In this document: positions 37,186 to 41,327 of the stretch, piece after piece
Layout of the letters: the number at the start of each line of letters is the position of its first letter
Position numbering within the stretch: position 1 is the stretch's first letter
Origin: Nocardia thailandica NBRC 100428
Lineage (GTDB): Bacteria; Actinomycetota; Actinomycetes; Mycobacteriales; Mycobacteriaceae
Assembly: GCF_000308795.1 (NCBI RefSeq)
Contig: NZ_BAGK01000058.1
Location: forward strand, 1-41,327
Length of the DNA: 41,327 nucleotides
Direction of reading: 5' to 3'
Made by a program: the position numbers and the translations under genes
Notes under the pieces: model-generated
Databases searched by the model: none
What the model saw: only the letters and a program-made list of their open reading frames with translations
Told to the model about the DNA's origin: nothing

Positions 37186-37689
37186 ATGGACGCGTCCCGG
37201 CTGCGCGCCGCCCAGGCGCCCTTGAAGGAGCGGTACCGCGAGGACCCCGGGTCGGCCCGGACCCCGCTGACGGCGACAGGCCGGATCGGCTCGCCCGGGG
37301 TCACCTTCGACGTCGACCAGTTCGCGGGCGTGAGCCGCGCCGGACTGCACCGGGCCACCGGCGGGGACGGCTCGGACGCGTGCTCGGGCGACATGCTCCT
37401 CGAGGCGCTGCTCGCCTGCGCCGGGGTGACTTTGAACTCGGTGGCCACAGCGTCGGGCATCCGGCTCGACGCGGTGGACGGCCGGGCCGAGGGCTACTTC
37501 GACGCCCGCGGCACTCTGGGCGTCGACCGGGAGGCGCCGGTCGGGGTCCAGCACGTGACGATCACCTTCACGGTCGACACCGGCGCCGACGAGGCGGCCC
37601 TGGCGCGACTCGCGAAGCTCACCGAGCGCTACTGCGTCGTCGGCCGTTCGCTGGCCGAGCCACCCGAGATCGTCGTCCGCCGCCGCTGA
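37186..37689 (+). CDS. OsmC/Ohr-family protein
   Basis: A 167-residue thiol peroxidase-like protein of the OsmC superfamily, which reduces organic hydroperoxides. The two redox cysteines are Cys78 (LLACAGVTL) and Cys150 (ERYCVVG), in the usual places of the family; Cys66 is extra. Physiological reductants of OsmC proteins are lipoylated proteins or thioredoxin. TACCGT lies 6 nt before the ATG, giving a leaderless pattern. It is divergent from the microprotein pair and lies before tRNA-Arg on the opposite strand. No redox regulator gene is adjacent. Confidence 0.88.
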   Translation: MDASRLRAAQAPLKERYREDPGSARTPLTATGRIGSPGVTFDVDQFAGVSRAGLHRATGGDGSDACSGDMLLEALLACAGVTLNSVATASGIRLDAVDGRAEGYFDARGTLGVDREAPVGVQHVTITFTVDTGADEAALARLAKLTERYCVVGRSLAEPPEIVVRRR

Positions 37690-37770
37690 GCGACCGGCGC
37701 GACACCGAGGGATAGGGGACCCGCAGCGGCACAATCCCTTGCTGGTGAACCGCCGAGGCGGCGCACGAGG

Positions 37771-37807
37771 ACGGGCCCGGCCCGCGGTATTCGCAGGTCG
37801 GGCCCGT
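37771..37807 (-). terminator. Possible terminator of tRNA-Arg
   Basis: A 9-bp perfect G/C stem (ACGGGCCCG with its complement) with a 19-nt loop begins 4 nt after tRNA-Arg on its strand. There is no T-run, so the call is tentative. Confidence 0.4.
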
Positions 37808-37811
37808 GGTG

Positions 37812-37885
37812 CGCCCCCGGCAGGAATCGAACCTGCGACCTAGGGATTAGAAGGCCCTTGCTCTATCCAACTGAGCTACGGAGGC
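37812..37885 (-). tRNA. tRNA-Arg(TCT)
   Basis: A cloverleaf with acceptor GCCTCCG/CGGGGGC, discriminator G, anticodon loop CTTCTAA with anticodon TCT (codon AGA) and a normal GTTCGATTC T arm. One pair at the base of the anticodon loop is mismatched (C-T). It reads AGA, a rare codon in high-GC genomes. CCA is not encoded. Confidence 0.95.
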
Positions 37886-38021
37886 AGTGGCATCCACCTT
37901 GGCCGAGATCGGCCGTGGTGTCCAGCGCGAAAGTATAGCCAGGGGTGGGGTCGTGTCGCCGGGGTCGGCCGGGGCGGACCCATCGGGGCGTGAGCCAGAT
38001 AACCGAACTACGCTCGTAGCC

Positions 38022-40097
38022 ATGTCGTCACCGCAGGACCCGGACACCGGAACCGCCGAAGACGGCGCGGAACCGGAGGTCGTGGGGGAGGCGGGATCGG
38101 TCGTCGCGCCGCGCAACCCGGCCGTCTTCGGCGTCCTGACGGTGTTCGCGGCCGCGCTCGCCGCGCTCGTCGCGGCGATGGTCACCGCGCTCTCGGCCGA
38201 TCAGGCGCTCTCGGCGCTCGGCATTCCCGACCCGGGACCGGTCACGGTGTACGGGCTGCGGGTGGTGCGGGTGATCGCGGACCTGAGCGGGGCGCTCACG
38301 GTCGGCTCGCTGTTGTTCGCCGCGTTCCTCGTGCCGCCGGGCCGGGACGGACTGCTGTCGGTCGGCGGGTACCGGGCGGTGCGGCGGGCCTCGGACGCGG
38401 CGGTGGTGTGGGCGGTCTGCGCGCTGCTGCTGGTGCCGCTGACGGTCGCCGACACGACCGGGCAGGCGCTGGGCGACGTGTGGCAGCCGGAGGTGCTGTG
38501 GCGCGCGATCCCGCAGATCGACGTGGCGGGCGCCTGGCGGACGACGGCGATCTTCGCCCTCGTCGTCGCGGCGGGCTGTCGCCTCGCGCTGCGCTGGGGC
38601 TGGACGCCGCTGCTGCTCGGCGGCGCGCTGCTCACGCTCATGCCGCTGGTGCTGACCGGGCATTCGTCCTCGGGCGGCTCCCACGACGTGGCAACGAACT
38701 CGCTGATGCTGCACGTGGTGGCGGCCTCGCTGTGGGTGGGCGGGCTGTTCGCCGTGCTCGCGCACGCGCTGCGGCGCGGGACCGACACCGATGTCGCGGC
38801 GCGGCGGTTCTCGCTGGTGGCCACGGTCTCGTTCGCGGTCATCGCGGTCAGCGGCGTGATCAACGCGCTGGTGCGGCTGCCGCTGTCCGACCTGCTCGAT
38901 TCGACCTACGGCAGGCTGGTGCTGGCCAAGGCCGCCGCGCTGGTGGTCCTCGGTGTGCTCGGCTACCGGCAGCGGCGCACGGCGTTGCCCGCGCTGGCCG
39001 CCGACCCCGGCAACCGGGCGGCGCTGATCCGCTTCGCCGGGGTGGAGGTGCTGGTCTTCGCGATCACCCTCGGTCTCGCGGTCGGCCTCGGGCGGACCCC
39101 GCCGCCGCCCACCGGTGTCGTCCCGACCCCGGCCGAGGTCGAACTCGGCTACAACCTGGCCGGACCGCCGACCGTGGCGCGGCTGCTGTTCGACTGGCGC
39201 TTCGACCTGATCTTCGGCACCCTGTCGATCGTGCTGGCCGTGCTGTACCTGCTCGGGGTGCGGCGGCTGCGCCTGCGCGGCGACAAGTGGCCGGTCGGCC
39301 GGACCATCGCCTGGCTGAGCGGCTGCGTGGTGCTGCTGCTCGCCACGTCCTCGGGGGTCGGCCGGTACGGGCCCGCGATGTTCAGCGTGCACATGGGCGC
39401 GCACATGGCGCTGTCGATGCTGGCGCCGATCCTGTTCGCGCTCGGCGGTGTCGTCACCCTGGCGCTGCGGGCGCTGCCGCCCGCGGGCCGCGACGGCGTG
39501 CCGGGCCCGCGCGAGTGGATCCTGGCCGCGGTGCACAACCCGGTCTCGCGGTTCCTGACCCAGCCCGTGGTGGCCTCGGTCATCTTCGTGGCGGGCTTCT
39601 ACGCGCTGTATCTGGGCGGCATCTTCGACACCTACGTCGACTCGCACGCCGCGCACCTGCTGATGAACCTGCACTTCCTGCTCAGCGGCTACCTGTTCTA
39701 CTGGGTCGTCATCGGCATCGACCCGAAGCCGCGCCAGGTCCAGCCGCTGACCAAGCTGGCCATGGTGTTCGGCACCCTGCCCTTCCACGCGTTCTTCGGC
39801 ATCGCGCTGATGAGCATGACCACCGTGCTTGGCGAGTGGTTCTACCGCGGCCTCGGCCTCGGCTGGAACATCGATCTGCTCGACGACCAGCGCAACGGTG
39901 GCAGCTTCGCCTGGGCCAGCGGCGAGGTGCCGCTCGTCGTGGTCATGCTCGCCCTGCTCATCCAGTGGTCGCGCAGCGACGAACGGCTGGCCAAGCGCAC
40001 CGACCGCGCCGCCGACCGCGACAACGACGCCGAACTGGCCGCCTACAACGCGATGTACGCCGAACTGGCCCGGCGGGACGGGCAGGTTCGCAAGTGA
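38022..40097 (+). CDS. CopD-CtaG fusion: copper/cytochrome oxidase assembly membrane protein
   Basis: A 691-residue membrane protein joining two domains. Residues ~55-370 form a CopD-like copper-resistance domain with eight helices and the HSSSGGSHDVATNSLMLH-type histidine region. Residues ~380-670 are a CtaG (Caa3-type) domain with the ATSSGVGRYGPAMFSVHMGAHM segment, split here by its length, and several conserved histidines. Such fusions in actinobacteria (compare Rv0102) are thought to move copper into cytochrome c oxidase. TACGCT lies 7 nt before the ATG. The frame can be extended upstream into tRNA-Arg, which is rejected. Its stop overlaps the next start by 4 nt. Confidence 0.92.
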   Translation: MSSPQDPDTGTAEDGAEPEVVGEAGSVVAPRNPAVFGVLTVFAAALAALVAAMVTALSADQALSALGIPDPGPVTVYGLRVVRVIADLSGALTVGSLLFAAFLVPPGRDGLLSVGGYRAVRRASDAAVVWAVCALLLVPLTVADTTGQALGDVWQPEVLWRAIPQIDVAGAWRTTAIFALVVAAGCRLALRWGWTPLLLGGALLTLMPLVLTGHSSSGGSHDVATNSLMLHVVAASLWVGGLFAVLAHALRRGTDTDVAARRFSLVATVSFAVIAVSGVINALVRLPLSDLLDSTYGRLVLAKAAALVVLGVLGYRQRRTALPALAADPGNRAALIRFAGVEVLVFAITLGLAVGLGRTPPPPTGVVPTPAEVELGYNLAGPPTVARLLFDWRFDLIFGTLSIVLAVLYLLGVRRLRLRGDKWPVGRTIAWLSGCVVLLLATSSGVGRYGPAMFSVHMGAHMALSMLAPILFALGGVVTLALRALPPAGRDGVPGPREWILAAVHNPVSRFLTQPVVASVIFVAGFYALYLGGIFDTYVDSHAAHLLMNLHFLLSGYLFYWVVIGIDPKPRQVQPLTKLAMVFGTLPFHAFFGIALMSMTTVLGEWFYRGLGLGWNIDLLDDQRNGGSFAWASGEVPLVVVMLALLIQWSRSDERLAKRTDRAADRDNDAELAAYNAMYAELARRDGQVRK

Positions 40098-41068
40098 GTC
40101 CCTGTGCGCCGGTTCCCGGCGGCGCGGCGGGGCGCGGACGGACCCGCCGGATCTACCGATCCGATGTGCGGATCGCGCGGCGCAGGCTGACCGGGCGGGT
40201 GCGCAGGACCCCGGTCTTCCACACCAGCGTCGACGGGCCCGACGGCCCCGTCCCGGTCTCGCTCAAACTCGAGTACCTGCAGCACGGCGGCACGTTCAAG
40301 GTGCGCGGGGCGCTCAACGCGCTGCTGTCCTCGCGCACCGGATCCGGGCACGTCGTGGTTGCCTCGGGAGGGAACGCGGGCATCGCGGTCGCCCTGGCCG
40401 CCGCCCAGCTCGAACGGAGCTGCACGGTGGTGGTGCCCGAATCGGCGCCGCACACCAAGGTGGCCGCCATGTGGTCCTACGGCGCCGAGGTGATCTGGCA
40501 CGGCGCAGGCTACGACGAGGCCCTGGCCTACGCCGCGCAGCTGGCCGCCGATCGCGGCGCCGAACACATGCACGCCTACGACCTGCCCGCCGTGGTGGCC
40601 GGGTCGGGGGTGATCGGGCTCGAACTCGAGGAGCAGGTGCGCGGCAGGCCGCCGGTGCTGGCGGCGGTCGGCGGCGGCGCGTTGATCGGGGGCATCGGCG
40701 CCGCGCTCGGCAGGCGCCGGCGGATCATCGGGGTCGAGGCGGCGCACACCCCGACGCTCAGCGCCGCGCTCGCCGCGGGCCACCCGGTCGACACCGGCGC
40801 CGACGTCCCGCCCGAGACCCTGGTCGCGCCGCGGATCGGCGGGATCGCCTACGACATCGCCCGCCGCTACGACATCCCCGCGGTCTCGGTGACCGACGAC
40901 GCCATCGGCGCCGCGCGCGAGTACCTGTGGCGCGAGTTCCGGGTGGTCGTCGAGCTCGAGGGCGCCGCCGCGCTGGCCGCCGTGCAGAGCGGCGCGTACG
41001 TGCCGCCGCCGGGGGAGCGGCCGATCGTGGTGCTCTGCGGCGCCAACACCGAGCTCTCGGTCCTCTGA
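40094..41068 (+). CDS. PLP-dependent serine/threonine dehydratase-like enzyme
   Basis: A 324-residue fold-type II PLP enzyme. Lys69 in GGTFKVRGA forms the Schiff base, SGGNAG at 91-96 binds the substrate carboxylate and GGGAL at 192-196 the PLP phosphate. Gly rather than Asn or His at neighbouring positions of the last motif is usual. The best match is threonine/serine dehydratase without a regulatory ACT domain, but racemases and other ammonia-lyases share these motifs. GTG 40094 overlaps the CopD-CtaG stop (GTGA), so the two are translated together. Why an amino-acid enzyme is coupled to a copper protein is unclear. Confidence 0.88.
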   Translation: MSPCAPVPGGAAGRGRTRRIYRSDVRIARRRLTGRVRRTPVFHTSVDGPDGPVPVSLKLEYLQHGGTFKVRGALNALLSSRTGSGHVVVASGGNAGIAVALAAAQLERSCTVVVPESAPHTKVAAMWSYGAEVIWHGAGYDEALAYAAQLAADRGAEHMHAYDLPAVVAGSGVIGLELEEQVRGRPPVLAAVGGGALIGGIGAALGRRRRIIGVEAAHTPTLSAALAAGHPVDTGADVPPETLVAPRIGGIAYDIARRYDIPAVSVTDDAIGAAREYLWREFRVVVELEGAAALAAVQSGAYVPPPGERPIVVLCGANTELSVL

Positions 41069-41309
41069 CCCCCGCCGGAATATCCGCGGGCAGGCGGGCG
41101 CTGCACCTGCCGCCGAGCCCGTCGCGGACACCCGGCCGGTCATGGACCCGGATCCGGACCTGACGTACCCTCTAGCGCGGCGGATCGCAGCCCGGCGCAC
41201 CCCCAGACACTCGCGCCCGGCGCCGCGCGACCCGAACCCGTCCGGGTTCGGCGTCCGTGGTGTTCGCGGCGGCGGTAGCTCTGCTTGTCCTCCCCGTTAC
41301 CTCCACCGA

Positions 41310-41327
41310 TAGGCTTGTGTATATGGC
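41310..41327 (+). CDS. Start of a further gene (only two codons visible)
   Basis: TAGGCT (41310-41315) is followed after 7 nt by ATG at 41323, the leaderless pattern seen repeatedly in this window. Only ATG and part of the next codon are inside the window, so nothing can be said about the product. The coordinates given include the -10 element. Confidence 0.3.

Noticed and set aside
37887..38021. Upstream extension of the CopD-CtaG frame to 37887
   Set aside because: It would begin 2 nt from the end of tRNA-Arg and remove the TACGCT-ATG arrangement; the extra residues are not conserved-looking.
38028..39788. 586-codon open frame antisense to the CopD-CtaG gene
   Set aside because: Composition is dominated by Arg, Gln, His and Asp with no recognisable fold; the plus-strand gene is clearly real.
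38408..40093. Upstream extension of the PLP enzyme frame
   Set aside because: The extension lies in the +2 frame of the CopD-CtaG gene and is Arg/Ala-rich. The GTG at 40094 with the GTGA overlap is a much better start.

Overview
This window is high-GC actinobacterial DNA. It carries type I fatty acid synthase, a mycolate-reductase-like SDR, an LdtB-type L,D-transpeptidase and a DesA3-type desaturase with its ferredoxin reductase, which together point to a mycolic-acid-containing genus of the order Mycobacteriales. Nocardia is the most likely genus, but that is an inference from gene content, not a proof.

Layout. 1-7.0 kb: the 3' part of fas, acpS, a TetR regulator, a one-TM protein of unknown function, bcp and a small DUF3618 protein. 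As I remember Mycobacterium tuberculosis, fas, acpS, bcp and the DUF3618 protein sit close together there (Rv2524c-Rv2520c). 7.0-17.5 kb: an accessory block with an Excalibur protein, pirin with a divergent MarR, a lipoprotein, an alpha/beta hydrolase, a NarL-type two-component system with a divergent DUF6223 membrane protein, a Mn/Fe-type ABC importer behind a perfect palindrome, and a transglycosylase with a long leader. tRNA-Lys closes this block. 17.5-26.3 kb: the backbone returns with ldtB, a stand-alone trpF, tRNA-His, orn, a HerA-like ATPase and cmrA (compare Rv2518c, Rv2511, Rv2510c and Rv2509). A phosphotransferase and an MFS transporter follow. 26.4-32.6 kb: a PadR-fadH pair, then a TetR regulator divergent from a ferredoxin reductase-desaturase-helical protein operon. 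32.6-41.3 kb: DUF4254, an orphan 106-aa protein, a three-gene ABC-2 exporter, two paralogous 26-aa membrane microproteins, OsmC, tRNA-Arg, a CopD/CtaG fusion coupled to a PLP enzyme, and the start of a further gene.

Shared function. Much of the window concerns the envelope: fatty acid synthesis (fas), activation of its ACP domain (acpS), the last reduction of mycolate synthesis (cmrA), unsaturation of fatty acids (ferredoxin reductase and desaturase), breakdown of unsaturated fatty acids (fadH), and peptidoglycan cross-linking and cleavage (ldtB, transglycosylase).

Gene expression. About nineteen start codons lie 6-8 nt after a TANNNT hexamer, the expected arrangement for leaderless mRNAs. 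This pattern settles several starts, and it exposes two 26-codon microprotein genes and one short leaderless upstream ORF that overlaps its downstream gene. Several close operators are visible as palindromes or repeats.

Most worth testing: the microprotein pair, the four-unit 11-bp repeat upstream of the transglycosylase, the 24-bp palindrome at the metal importer, the leaderless coupled upstream ORF, and the 106-aa orphan.
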